A stretch of DNA of 64,000 bases from assembly GCA_963731205.1 (NCBI GenBank), contig CAVSUJ010000001.1:496001-560000 (forward strand), read 5' to 3'. The DNA is from DATAZK01 sp963731205. GTDB taxonomy: Bacteria; Actinomycetota; Actinomycetes; Frankiales; Frankiaceae. Every line of letters begins with the position of its first letter. Positions within the stretch are counted from its first letter, which is position 1. Shown here one piece after another: positions 41,211-50,689 of the stretch. A program made the translations under genes and the position numbers. The notes under the pieces are model-generated. The model was not told the DNA's origin. It saw nothing but the letters and a program-made list of their open reading frames with translations, and ran no database searches.

Positions 41211-42749
41211 ATGCTTTTCGCCGAAGTGGTCGCTGCCTCTGCGGCCGTGGCAGCGACGCCGTCCCGACTTGCCAAGACGGCGCTACTCGCCAACCTGCTC
41301 GGCCGTGCCGGCGACGACATCGAAACAGTGACGGCCTGGCTGGCCGGGGAGCCGAGGCAGGGCCGCTTCGGCATCGGGTGGCGAAGCCTTGGAGCGCAGC
41401 AGAGCTCGCCCGCCGACGAGCCGACGTTGACCGTTGACGACGTGGACCGTGCGCTGAGCGAGCTGTCCGCCACCACTGGTTCTGGCTCGTCGAGCCGGCG
41501 GGCGGATCGGCTTTCGGCGCTGCTGTCGGCTGCTACCGAGGCCGAGCAACGCTTCCTCGTCCGGCTGTTCAGCGGGGACCTGCGGCAAGGAGCTTTGCAC
41601 GCCGTGGTGCTTGACGCCGTCGTCGCGGCATCGGGGGTGCCTGCTGCGCTGGCACGGCGGGCATTCATGCTGACCGGCAGCTTGCCGGTGACGGCCGCGC
41701 TAGCCCTCCAAGGCGGCCCCGACGCCCTCGGTGATGTCCGGCTGCAGGTGCTGCGGCCGGTGCGTCCCATGCTCGCCAGCGCGGGCTCATCGCTGGAGGC
41801 GGCTCTGGCCAGTCTCGGCCACGAGGTGACCGTCGAGCACAAGCTTGATGGCGCCCGGATCCAGGCGCATCGCGACGGCGACGAGGTCCGCGTGTGGACC
41901 CGCAGCTTGCGGGAGATCACCGACCGAGTGCCGGAGATCGTGGCCCGGGTACGCGCGCTCCCCTGCCGAACGGCTGTGCTCGATGGGGAGACGCTCGCCC
42001 TCGACGACGAGGGGCGACCTCGCTCGTTTCAGGACTCGATGAGCCGCTTCGGCAGCGAGGTGCTCGACGGCCCCGACTCCCCCGCTGCTGCCTTCGTACT
42101 CAGCCCGTTCTTCTTCGACCTGCTGCACCTTGACGGCCGGGACCTGCTCGACGAGCCGCTGGCCGTCCGGCTCGACCTGCTGGCGGGTGTGCTCGCCGAT
42201 GAGCAACACGCCTCGCTCCGAATGCCAGGGCGGCGCCGGCCCACGCCGGAAGAGGCGGCTGTCGTGTTGGAGCAGGCGCTTGCCGCCGGCCATGAGGGCG
42301 TAGTGGTGAAGGCCTTGGACGCGCCGTACGCGGCCGGCCGCCGTGGGAAGTCGTGGCAGAAGGTCAAGCCTGTGCACACCCTCGACCTGGTGGTGCTGGC
42401 CGCGGAGTGGGGCCACGGCCGCCGATCCGGCTCGCTGTCGAACATCCACCTCGGAGCGCGAGACCCCGCAGGTGGCGAGCCCGTCATGGTCGGCAAGACC
42501 TTCAAGGGGATGACCGACGAGCTGCTGGCCTGGCAGACGCGGACGTTCCCCGATCTCACCATCGAGGAGCCCGGATGGGGCGTGCGGCTACGTCCCGAGC
42601 TCGTCGTGGAGATCGCCGTCGACGGTGCACAGCGAAGCAGCCGCTATCCGGGCGGCGTCGCCTTGCGCTTCGCCCGCGTCGTGCGCTACCGACCAGACAA
42701 GACCCCGGCCGAGGCCGACTCCCTCGACAGCATCCGGACACTGCTTTGA
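41211..42749 (+). CDS. ligB: ATP-dependent DNA ligase, LigB type
   Basis: 512 aa. An N-terminal helical DNA-binding domain (MLFAEVVAASAAVAATPSRLAKTALLANLL, FLVRLFSGDLRQGAL) is followed by the nucleotidyltransferase domain with the adenylated lysine in VEHKLDGARIQAHR near residue 212, LDGETLALDD, GHEGVVVKALDAPYAAGRRGKSWQKVKPVHTLDLVV, and an OB fold (VMVGKTFKGMTDELL). It resembles mycobacterial LigB, an accessory repair ligase beside the essential NAD-dependent LigA. The start is ATG. Confidence 0.93.
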   Translation: MLFAEVVAASAAVAATPSRLAKTALLANLLGRAGDDIETVTAWLAGEPRQGRFGIGWRSLGAQQSSPADEPTLTVDDVDRALSELSATTGSGSSSRRADRLSALLSAATEAEQRFLVRLFSGDLRQGALHAVVLDAVVAASGVPAALARRAFMLTGSLPVTAALALQGGPDALGDVRLQVLRPVRPMLASAGSSLEAALASLGHEVTVEHKLDGARIQAHRDGDEVRVWTRSLREITDRVPEIVARVRALPCRTAVLDGETLALDDEGRPRSFQDSMSRFGSEVLDGPDSPAAAFVLSPFFFDLLHLDGRDLLDEPLAVRLDLLAGVLADEQHASLRMPGRRRPTPEEAAVVLEQALAAGHEGVVVKALDAPYAAGRRGKSWQKVKPVHTLDLVVLAAEWGHGRRSGSLSNIHLGARDPAGGEPVMVGKTFKGMTDELLAWQTRTFPDLTIEEPGWGVRLRPELVVEIAVDGAQRSSRYPGGVALRFARVVRYRPDKTPAEADSLDSIRTLL

Positions 42750-42859
42750 GCGAAAACCATGTGCGTAGGCATCTCGGGCGACGGTCCTCGGATGCTGGCT
42801 CTTATGGCCTCTGAACTGAAGGTTGCCTCGGGGTCGAGGACGAATAGCCGGCGAACCGC

Positions 42860-44011
42860 TCAGGCGGCATCGCTGGCCGGTGGCTCGACGGCCGGCTTCG
42901 ACCAGCGGCGCTCGACGTTGCCGAAACGCCAGTAACCGATGGCGATAGCCCAGGTGAGCACGAATATCCCGACGATGGCGAAGCCGACGTTGTTCAGGTT
43001 GATGCCGCTCACCCAGTCGGTGACGGAGTTGCTCCAGCCGGCGTTGTCGTGCAGCACCCCGACCAGTTCGATACTGCCGACCAGGAAGGCGACGGCGACA
43101 GACAGCCCGGTGATCGAGATGTTGTAGTAGACCTTGCGGACGGGATTGAGGAAGGCCCAGTCGTAGGCGACGCTCATGAACATCCCGTCGAGCCAGTCGA
43201 GCAGGCTCATCCCGCTGGCGAACAGCAGCGGCAGCACCATGACGGCGTACCAGGGCAGGCCGCCGGCGGCACCGGTGCCGGCGAGCACCAGCAGGGCGAC
43301 TTCGGTGGCGGTGTCGAAGCCGAGGCCGAACAGGATGCCGACGGGGTACATCTGGCCGGGGCGGGTGATGGTTCTGGTCAACCGGCCGAGGATGCGTGCC
43401 ATGAATCCGCGCGCCTGCAGATGTGCTTCCAGCTGGGCCTCGTCAAGCTCGCCGCTGCGCATCTCCCGGAAAACCCGGATGATGCCGACGAGCGCGATCA
43501 GATTCAGAAAGGCGATCAGGTAAAGGAAGGCGCCGGTCATCCCCGTGCCAACGATGCCCAGCGTCTTGTTGGCGGTGCTGCTGTCGGAGGTGAGGGCGCC
43601 GACGATGTGCGCTCCGGCGGCGACCAGCGCGGCCATGCCCGCCACCATGGTGGAGTGGCCCATGGCGAACCAGAAGCCCACCGACTTGGGACGCATCCCG
43701 TCGCCGCGCAGCTTTCGGGTGGTGTTGTCGATGGCCGCGATGTGGTCGGCATCGAAGGCGTGACGCAGTCCGTAGGTGTAGGCGGTGATGCCGAGTCCGA
43801 CGCCGAAGACCTTCGTGCCGAGCTTGTAGTGGGCGGGTCCCACGGCTCCGAGCAGGATCGCGAACGCGACCACGTGCATGACGGCGATGACGCCGAACAG
43901 TGCGCCCGCTTCGATCCAATCCCGCCGGGTCCAGGTGGTCAGCATCGTGCGAAACATTCCGCCGTTGCCTGAGCTCCTGACGTGACCCGCAGGGGGAACA
44001 GGTTCGGTCAC
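42860..44011 (-). CDS. Nickel/cobalt transporter, NiCoT (HoxN/NixA) family
   Basis: About 383 aa with eight helices. The family signature YGLRHAFDADHIAAIDN (H-x4-D-H metal path in helix II) is present, as are GFWFAMGHSTMV and GFDTATEVALL. It is a secondary importer of Ni2+ or Co2+. The upstream cobalamin riboswitch argues for cobalt supply to B12. GTG 44011 has a GAAGGAG ribosome site ten bases upstream and is preferred to ATG 44044, which lies before that site. Confidence 0.94.
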   Translation of the reverse strand: MTEPVPPAGHVRSSGNGGMFRTMLTTWTRRDWIEAGALFGVIAVMHVVAFAILLGAVGPAHYKLGTKVFGVGLGITAYTYGLRHAFDADHIAAIDNTTRKLRGDGMRPKSVGFWFAMGHSTMVAGMAALVAAGAHIVGALTSDSSTANKTLGIVGTGMTGAFLYLIAFLNLIALVGIIRVFREMRSGELDEAQLEAHLQARGFMARILGRLTRTITRPGQMYPVGILFGLGFDTATEVALLVLAGTGAAGGLPWYAVMVLPLLFASGMSLLDWLDGMFMSVAYDWAFLNPVRKVYYNISITGLSVAVAFLVGSIELVGVLHDNAGWSNSVTDWVSGINLNNVGFAIVGIFVLTWAIAIGYWRFGNVERRWSKPAVEPPASDAA

Positions 44012-44049
44012 CGTCGCTCCTTCGGGATTACGCGTCCCGTTCATGGGCT

Positions 44050-44150
44050 GACGCAGGCCGGGGTCTGACTTCCAGCTCTGGGCTGGTCACAGTGGCGCGA
44101 CCGCACCGGAATCTCACCGGCTTCCCATGCCTGCTCTCGCGAGCGAGACA
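44050..44150 (-). ncRNA. Cobalamin riboswitch
   Basis: On the minus strand the leader reads GGGAAGCCGGTGAGATTCCGG, then a GC-rich arm, then GCCACTGT (B12 box), then an AGTCAGACCCCGGCC segment. These are the conserved blocks of the adenosylcobalamin riboswitch, in the right order and spacing. It ends about 40 bases before the transporter start codon. B12 binding should reduce expression of the cobalt transporter. Outer limits are approximate. Confidence 0.93.
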
Positions 44151-44198
44151 TTACTCGATCGCGATGTCGGCCCAAGCTGACGGGTCACCGCCGAGATG

Positions 44199-45050
44199 TC
44201 AGCTGCCGGCGCCGTTCGGGGACACCCGCTTGCCCGTCACGTAACGGATCGCCTGGAGTACGTCGGGAACGTCCCATGACTGCGCAGCCACTGTGGTCTG
44301 GTTGTGGTGCCCGGTCTCGCTGAGGAACTTCTCCAGCTTGAGGGGAATTTGTGCGCCGTTGACCCACGGCGTCGCGTCCACCAGCCACGCGATATGGCCG
44401 TTAGGACGGAGCACGTAGACCACGTTCTCGTGGTCGACGTCGTAGGTCAGCGGTGCGCCGGTGAGCCAGTCACGCGGCGGCGGCCCAGGGTCGTCCGGTA
44501 CTCGCCCGTAGCTGAGATGGAAGGCGTTCCAGAAGGCAGCGATCTGAGCGGGAGTCCCGCCGAGGAAATCCCAGTTGGACTGCGCCCCGTACAGGCCCTG
44601 ATATGCCTTGAGATGGGCCTGATCGTCTCGTTGCGGGTCGACCGTGACTTCCACGAATTGGATGCTGTTCGTCAGGCCGGCCGCGTGCACGTCGCGGTCG
44701 GCCACGCCGAAGTTGGCGCTGATCAGTGGGCAGATTTCCTGGCAGAGCGTCAACGAGGGCGACAGCACGACGGTCTTGCCACGCAGGCTGGACAACGTCA
44801 CGGGCTTGCCGTTCTCATCCGACAGTTTCATGTTCTCGATACTCGTCGGGATGGTGAGGTCAACCGTGGTCCCGTTCGTGGGCACCGGATGCGACGACCC
44901 CGAAGACGCCCCACAGGACGCCAGCAACGTCATCGCGCACAGCGCCGCGAGGGCGGCCGTGGCAGACAGGCGCCGCGCCCGGCTGCGGGGATGCCGCGAA
45001 GGACAGGTTTCTGCGGCGACGGGTGTCGGACGATGCCAGAAGAACGTCAC
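44199..45050 (-). CDS. SCO1/SenC family copper chaperone, lipoprotein
   Basis: About 283 aa from GTG 45050. A basic region with arginines (RHPRSRARRLS) leads to a hydrophobic stretch and the lipobox LLASC. The thioredoxin-like domain holds the copper ligands in SLTLCQEICPLI (C-x3-C) and the His of YDVDHENVVYVL. SCO proteins deliver copper to cytochrome oxidase or handle thiol redox outside the membrane. The motif has Q-E-I between cysteines, while typical members have D-V-C or similar. It lies beside a small exported protein with a C-terminal helix. Confidence 0.9.
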   Translation of the reverse strand: MTFFWHRPTPVAAETCPSRHPRSRARRLSATAALAALCAMTLLASCGASSGSSHPVPTNGTTVDLTIPTSIENMKLSDENGKPVTLSSLRGKTVVLSPSLTLCQEICPLISANFGVADRDVHAAGLTNSIQFVEVTVDPQRDDQAHLKAYQGLYGAQSNWDFLGGTPAQIAAFWNAFHLSYGRVPDDPGPPPRDWLTGAPLTYDVDHENVVYVLRPNGHIAWLVDATPWVNGAQIPLKLEKFLSETGHHNQTTVAAQSWDVPDVLQAIRYVTGKRVSPNGAGS

Positions 45051-45314
45051 AACAGTAGGTGCGCAGAACGACCGCGGAAGTTCCCTTTGCCCCTCATTCG
45101 TTCCGACGTGGATGGCGGCGCGCCCACGAGCACAGCGCCCGCCGGACTGGAGATGGCATGGGTGAGTCGGAGAACTCATCCTGCTGGCCTTTGAGGCACC
45201 GGGCTCGTAGAACGGATGGGGATCCTGTTGGCTCGTTGGTCACGTTGCCGATGAGCAACGCAACAGTCAGCGGGTGGGTTCGGCAGAGCCGGCCCGGGCG
45301 CGGACGCGGTGGTC

Positions 45315-45590
45315 TCAGCCGGTGGTCCTCAGCACGCGGCGCGACCGAAGCGCTTGCACGGTGAGCATGACGACGACGGTGACCGCTGCGGCGGCCAGCG
45401 CGACGAGAACGAACCACCATGCAGACGTGCTGCGAGTGGCCAACGTGACCGGCGGCGGTGGGAGGAGTTGCGCGGCGGTGTCGTGCCCCTCCACGTCAAA
45501 CTTGGCTGAGGCGGTGGCGGCGAAGCAGACCGAGGCGAGCCCTAGCCCGAGCATCGTCGCGAGTGTGGTGGCGAGGCGGAACAGCTTCAT
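45315..45590 (-). CDS. Small exported protein with C-terminal membrane anchor
   Basis: 91 aa from the ATG at 45590, which has an AGGAG site five bases upstream. A signal peptide (MKLFRLATTLATMLGLGLASVCFAATASA) is followed by a short outer region (KFDVEGHDTAAQLLPPPP), a C-terminal helix (AWWFVLVALAAAAVTVVVMLTV) and a basic tail. I do not recognise the family. It could partner the SCO1-type protein next to it, but that is inference. Confidence 0.6.
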   Translation of the reverse strand: MKLFRLATTLATMLGLGLASVCFAATASAKFDVEGHDTAAQLLPPPPVTLATRSTSAWWFVLVALAAAAVTVVVMLTVQALRSRRVLRTTG

Positions 45591-45756
45591 AGTGGCTCCT
45601 GTCATCGTCTTGCCGAGTTCACGGCAGCGGCCCATATGGCTCGCCGTGATGGCAGCAGACGGCTCTTGGAGATCGTTGAAAACCGTTAGCGGACGCTTGG
45701 ATCTGGCTTAAATCCCCTGGTTGCGGCCGTTATGCTGCTCACGAGCCCCTTGGAGC

Positions 45757-48700
45757 ATGGTGACGACCGCTGATCTCGATACCGACGGTCCCGCACTCGA
45801 GTTCCGAGTGCTGGGACCGCTCGCCGTGGTGCGCGGCGGCAGCACCGTTCGCCTCGGGGGAATGCGGCAGCGCGCGGTTCTGGCCCGCTTGCTTTGCAGC
45901 GCCGGACGGGTCGTGTCGACCGATCAACTGGCGGCGGCGGTATGGGGTACATCGATCCCCACGGGATATGTGTCGACGCTGCAGACCTACGTCTTCCATC
46001 TGCGCGCAGCGCTTGAGCCCGACCGGCAAGCGGGGGCGCCGCCGACCCTGCTCCGGACGGAGGCCGGTGGTTATTGCCTTGAGTTGAGCCCTGATCGGGC
46101 CACGCTCGACGCGGACCGCTTCGAGGTGTTGGCGGCAACCGGTCGCGCCAGTCTCGATCAAGGGGACGCGGGCGCCGCAGCCATGCATTTTCGAGCCGCG
46201 CTCGCCCTCTGGCGCGGGGACGTGTTGGAGGACTTGCGCGACTTCGACTTTGTCGGACCGTACGCAAATCGTCTCAACAGTCTTCTGGTCGATGCCGAGG
46301 AGTCACGGCTCGACGCCGAGCTGGCGCTTGGCAACCACGCCGCGGTCGCGGATGGCGCAGCTCGCCTGATCGAGACCCATCCGCTGCGTGAGCGCTTCCA
46401 CGCCCAGCGGATGCTCGCTCTCTATCGCTGCGGCCGGCAGTCCGAGGCCCTGTCGGCCTACGCGCAGCTGCGCGAGTTCCTTGTGGACGAGCTCGGAATC
46501 GAACCGAATCATCAGGTGCAGGAATTGCAGCGCCGGATCCTCGATCAGGATCCGGAACTCGATTGGAGATCCACGAGCGCGCCGCCCCGGGCGACCGACG
46601 CATCTCTCGAGACGCCGGCCGGCAGGAACACGCGCTCACCACGCATCCGCCGGCGCACGGCCATGCTCGCCGCCGCAGCCACGATCATTGCCGCCGGTGC
46701 CATTGGCACGATCGCCTGGCAAAGCGACGCATCATCACGGGCCAAGGCGGCCGAACCCAACAGCGCCGTCGCGATCGGGACGAACGGCCGGGTGAAAGCG
46801 TCCGTTCCGGTCGGTCAGCCGCCGGGCGGAATCGTTGCGACCGCGACCTCGGTATGGATAGCCAACCCGGCCGGCTCGTCCGTGACACGAATCGATCCCA
46901 AGACGAACCGTCGTCTGGCCTCGGTCGCGGTCGGCAGCGCGCCTGTCGCACTCAGTACCGGCCGGGCGGGACTGTGGGTCGCGGACAACACCAGCGGTGA
47001 GATCCAGCAGATCAGTCCGCAGACCAATACCGCGGTCCGCACGATCCCTGTCGGGCACAACCCATCGGCAATCGCCGATGGACTCGGCTTCCTGTGGGTC
47101 GCGAACCAGGGCGACGGCACCGTCACCCGCATCGATCCGAGTGGTCGATCCGCTCCCCGCACGATCCCGGTCGGCGGCGAGCCGGACGGCATCGCTGTCG
47201 GCAAGGACGCCGTATGGGTGGCGAACTTGTTCGACAACACGGTGAGCCGGATCGACCCGCGCTCCCTGTCGACCTCGACCATCGCCGTCGGCGTCGGGCC
47301 GGAAGGCATCACCGTCGCCGGCAACGCCGTGTGGGTCGCCGACAGCCTCGACCTCACCGTCGCCCGAATAGACCTGGCGCACAACGGCTCCGTCACCAAG
47401 GTCGAGACCGGGGACTCGCCCACGGCGGTCGCGGAATTCCGCGGTGCCATCTGGGTCAGCAACGCCGGCGACGCGACGATCAGCCGATTGGACGAGGTCA
47501 CCGGCCGTGTCACCAAGACATACGAATTCGGTAGCTCGCCGCACGCCCTCTCAGCCGGAGGCTCAGCGCTCTGGGTCAGCAGCAAGGCGTTTGCGTCGGC
47601 CGCCCACCGCGGCGGCACGTTGACCGTGGCCATGGTCACCCCGGACGACGGGATGACCAGTATCGACCCGGTGCTGGCCTACGACGGCGACATCTACGAC
47701 GGGATGTCGGAGGTCTACGACACTCTCGTCGCCTTGCGCAAATCCACCGGACTGACCGGATTGGATCTCGTGCCCGACTTGGCCGAGCAGCTCCCGAAGC
47801 CGACGAACGGGGGGCTCACCTATGTCTTCCAGCTCCGACCGGGCATCAGATATTCGAATGGTCAGCCATTACGGGCCAGTGATTTCCGGCGCGGCGTCGA
47901 ACGTAGTTTCCTCGTCGACGAGCAAGAGGCCGTCGGTTATTTCAGTGACATCCTCGGGGCGTCCGCGTGTACACCGCGGCCGGCGCATTGCGATCTCGCG
48001 GCAGGAGTCGTCGCGGACGACGATGCCGATACGGTCACGATCAACCTCGTCAAACCCGACCCTGACCTGCTCGGTGCCTTGAGCATCACCGGCTTCTCGA
48101 CCCCGGTGCCGCAGAACACTCCCATGACTCACGACGTGGGCACCGCGCCGGTTCCCGGCACCGGCCCTTACATGATCGGTGGATTCACGCCGATGCGGTC
48201 GCTCACCTTGCAACGAAATCCGCACTTCGTCCGCTGGTCTTCGGCGGCGCAGCCGGACGGCTATCCGGACCGCATCGTCTGGAAGGGATACCCGAGCGCG
48301 CAAGCGGCCATCGAAGCTGTAGGCGCAGGAAGCGGTGGCGACGTTTTTTACGTCAATCGGACGATCGACCGCAACGCCAGCGTCGCCAAGCTCCTTCAGG
48401 CCTACCCCGAGCAGGTCATAAGCACCCAGTCATTCGCCAGCCACTTCCTGCTGCTCAATGCGGCGGCACCCCCTTTCGACAACGCACTCGCCCGCCGGGC
48501 GGTCGCCCAAGCCCTCACGGCTGATCCGACTCTCGCCGCGATCAACGACGGCACACCCAGCTGCACGATCGTGCCGCCGGGATTCCCGGGCGCACCGAAA
48601 ACGTGCGCGTACACCGAGAATCGCGCCACCGCACGAGAAACGGTGCAGGCGTCCGGGACCGAAGGCGCTACCGTGCACGTCTATTTCGTGAACCACGCCC

Positions 48701-49158
48701 CGTTCGCTCAGCTCGGCGCCTACGTCACCGACGTGCTCAACCAGATCGGCTACCACGCGAAGCTCACGCTCGAGGACAATTACCAGGCAAACGTCTACGA
48801 CCCGAAGACGCGCCCGGTCAGCATTGAGGGTGAAACGTGGTTTCCGGATTTCCCGGCCGAATCGCAATTCTGGCTCAATCAGACATGCAATCCATCGGCG
48901 ATGTTCTATCAGCTCGGCACCTGCAATCCGCAAGTCGACGCGGCGGCGACCACCGCCCTCGCAGCGCAAGATTCTGACCCGAGCGCTGCCCAACTCGCCT
49001 GGCAGCACACCTATGCGCTGATGGACGCCGATGCTCGACTCGTCCCGCTCGACACGCCGCCCAGTGTCGACCTGCTCGTATCGCCGCGGGTAGGCAATGC
49101 CGGACTCACTCCCAGCTCAGCCCTGGAAGCACTGCTCGACCAGATCTGGGTGCACTGA
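45757..49158 (+). CDS. SARP/BTAD regulator fused to membrane helix, beta-propeller and solute-binding protein
   Basis: About 1133 aa, one continuous frame. Residues 10-100: OmpR/SARP winged helix (EFRVLGPLAVVRGGSTVRLGGMRQRAVLARLLC). About 105-260: BTAD helical repeats. About 300-322: one membrane helix (AMLAAAATIIAAGAIGTIAW). About 340-615: at least six YVTN-type blades (repeated 'VWVAN...VTRIDP...TIPVG-GP-GI'). About 620-1130: family 5 extracellular solute-binding domain (GGTLTVAM..., TYVFQLRPGIRYSNGQPLRASDFRRGVER). A DNA-binding head inside and a ligand-binding body outside make this a one-piece transmembrane regulator. ATG 45757 or GTG 45760 is the likely start. Confidence 0.9.
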   Translation: MVTTADLDTDGPALEFRVLGPLAVVRGGSTVRLGGMRQRAVLARLLCSAGRVVSTDQLAAAVWGTSIPTGYVSTLQTYVFHLRAALEPDRQAGAPPTLLRTEAGGYCLELSPDRATLDADRFEVLAATGRASLDQGDAGAAAMHFRAALALWRGDVLEDLRDFDFVGPYANRLNSLLVDAEESRLDAELALGNHAAVADGAARLIETHPLRERFHAQRMLALYRCGRQSEALSAYAQLREFLVDELGIEPNHQVQELQRRILDQDPELDWRSTSAPPRATDASLETPAGRNTRSPRIRRRTAMLAAAATIIAAGAIGTIAWQSDASSRAKAAEPNSAVAIGTNGRVKASVPVGQPPGGIVATATSVWIANPAGSSVTRIDPKTNRRLASVAVGSAPVALSTGRAGLWVADNTSGEIQQISPQTNTAVRTIPVGHNPSAIADGLGFLWVANQGDGTVTRIDPSGRSAPRTIPVGGEPDGIAVGKDAVWVANLFDNTVSRIDPRSLSTSTIAVGVGPEGITVAGNAVWVADSLDLTVARIDLAHNGSVTKVETGDSPTAVAEFRGAIWVSNAGDATISRLDEVTGRVTKTYEFGSSPHALSAGGSALWVSSKAFASAAHRGGTLTVAMVTPDDGMTSIDPVLAYDGDIYDGMSEVYDTLVALRKSTGLTGLDLVPDLAEQLPKPTNGGLTYVFQLRPGIRYSNGQPLRASDFRRGVERSFLVDEQEAVGYFSDILGASACTPRPAHCDLAAGVVADDDADTVTINLVKPDPDLLGALSITGFSTPVPQNTPMTHDVGTAPVPGTGPYMIGGFTPMRSLTLQRNPHFVRWSSAAQPDGYPDRIVWKGYPSAQAAIEAVGAGSGGDVFYVNRTIDRNASVAKLLQAYPEQVISTQSFASHFLLLNAAAPPFDNALARRAVAQALTADPTLAAINDGTPSCTIVPPGFPGAPKTCAYTENRATARETVQASGTEGATVHVYFVNHAPFAQLGAYVTDVLNQIGYHAKLTLEDNYQANVYDPKTRPVSIEGETWFPDFPAESQFWLNQTCNPSAMFYQLGTCNPQVDAAATTALAAQDSDPSAAQLAWQHTYALMDADARLVPLDTPPSVDLLVSPRVGNAGLTPSSALEALLDQIWVH

Positions 49159-49292
49159 CAAAGCGGGCCAGCTTTAGCCTGATCGCCACGGCGGAGCACT
49201 CAGACGGCCCATTGGGTCCAGCGATCAGTCATCCGAGATAGGTCAGGTCGGGCGACGGCGCGCTCGCGGAACCGGTGAGGAAGGCAAGTCAT

Positions 49293-49559
49293 ATGGAGTC
49301 CGTTCTGATCGGCTTCGCAGCGTGGTTCGCCTGCGCGCTTGTCTGTCTCACCTTCGTTGCCACGATCTGCCGAAGCGGGCAGCTCGAAGACCAGTGGGCG
49401 TCAGGTCGCGAATTCGCAGCTGACCACACCGCTGATCCGGCCCACCATCAGCCGCGGATCCAGGACGTACCCCGTGCGGCCGCCGTCCTGCACCCGCGCA
49501 GCGCTCTCGACGACGCCATCGGCGCACCCGTCGGCGCCTCGGTCGACGCGAGGCGCTGA
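49293..49559 (+). CDS. Small membrane protein, unknown
   Basis: 88 aa from ATG 49293, with a strong GAGGAAGG ribosome site 9-16 bases upstream. One N-terminal helix (SVLIGFAAWFACALVCLTFVATIC) is followed by a hydrophilic tail. No family recognised. The clear ribosome site is the main support. Confidence 0.5.
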   Translation: MESVLIGFAAWFACALVCLTFVATICRSGQLEDQWASGREFAADHTADPAHHQPRIQDVPRAAAVLHPRSALDDAIGAPVGASVDARR

Positions 49560-49606
49560 AAGACGCGCTCGAGGATCTCGCCGTCGCCGGTTGATCGGGG
49601 CGCTGG

Positions 49607-50596
49607 CTAGCCGTCGCCGGCCAACAATTGCAGATCGGTATCCACGGGGCCGACTCCTCCGAGGGCTCGAAGAACCAGTTGCCTGGCTCGTTCATGTCCT
49701 ACGGCGAGCAGGTGCTCATCGTGCTCGACGAGCCCTTCACCCATCTGCCCGATGGCGTCGACCAGCGGCTCGGTGAGCTCCGGATAGATGGTGTTGTTGG
49801 CGAGCTTGTGGAATCCGGTCTGGGCGTAAGCCAAGTTCGTCATCAGCGCAGCGCTGTCTCGCGCGTGGCCCAAGAGAATTGCCTGGAACGCATTGCTCAG
49901 GCAGGAGAGGCTGCCTTCCCAAATCGCTTCGGCGTTGGTGGTGAAGAACCATGCCGGTGGATGGGCGTCGGGCGCGGGCGCCAGGAGCGGCGTCGGCGAG
50001 ATCGGCAGCCGGTCGTCCAGCTCTTCAAAGGCTCTGAAGCCAGAAAAGACCGGCACCATAGGCTCGACGATCGGGCTCCATCGTGCGATGTCCGCTTCGA
50101 GCACCTTCCGGCGGTGGAACGCCTGCGTCGCTATCGCCGTCTCCAGCGACGTCGGGATCGCGCCGGTGAGCCTCTCGAGGCTGTGTTCGGCGTGATCCAT
50201 CCCCTCGAAGCCGAGCTTGCGCTTCTCGCGCGCCTCGGCCGACATGTCTGGATGCGCGTTGATGAGCAGCATCAGGTGACACATCCACGAGTGATCAATG
50301 GCAATGATGAAGTATCTGAGCGACTGGTTGGCCAGCCACCAGCGCTGCCCCTTCCCGGTGGCCGGACTCGGGTGCGGCAGCTTCGCCCAGCCGTTGAAAG
50401 CCTGGCGCGACAAGCGCATCGAGCGGCACAACTTCTGGTGGGCAGCAGCGGCGGGCGATGTCAACGGGGTGGACTCGTTGGCGCCTTGCATGAGCCGACC
50501 CCACGCATACAGGCAGTCCTTGGACCGGGCGATCTCGTCGACAACAGCGGGTAGCGCGGCCTCCCAGTGCCGATTTCCCGCTGCGAAGACGCCCAT
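49607..50596 (-). CDS. Hypothetical protein, 329 aa
   Basis: The ATG follows a GGAGG site. The protein is mostly helical, soluble and rich in Trp, His and Met (RWWLANQSLRYFIIAIDHSWMCHLMLLINAHPDMS, WFFTTNAEAIWEGSLSCLSNAFQAILLGHARDSAALMTNLAYAQ). Several well-spaced His and Asp residues in helices could bind metal or haem, but no known motif is met. I do not recognise the family. It stands alone between a small membrane protein and a lipoprotein. Confidence 0.65.
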   Translation of the reverse strand: MGVFAAGNRHWEAALPAVVDEIARSKDCLYAWGRLMQGANESTPLTSPAAAAHQKLCRSMRLSRQAFNGWAKLPHPSPATGKGQRWWLANQSLRYFIIAIDHSWMCHLMLLINAHPDMSAEAREKRKLGFEGMDHAEHSLERLTGAIPTSLETAIATQAFHRRKVLEADIARWSPIVEPMVPVFSGFRAFEELDDRLPISPTPLLAPAPDAHPPAWFFTTNAEAIWEGSLSCLSNAFQAILLGHARDSAALMTNLAYAQTGFHKLANNTIYPELTEPLVDAIGQMGEGLVEHDEHLLAVGHERARQLVLRALGGVGPVDTDLQLLAGDG

Positions 50597-50689
50597 GCGC
50601 CGCCCCTCCGACTACACGTGCTAGGACGGGCAGGCTAACAGTCGCCCGTTCCTTGGGTGGTCAATTTCGCTGAGACGTTCACTGCCACG

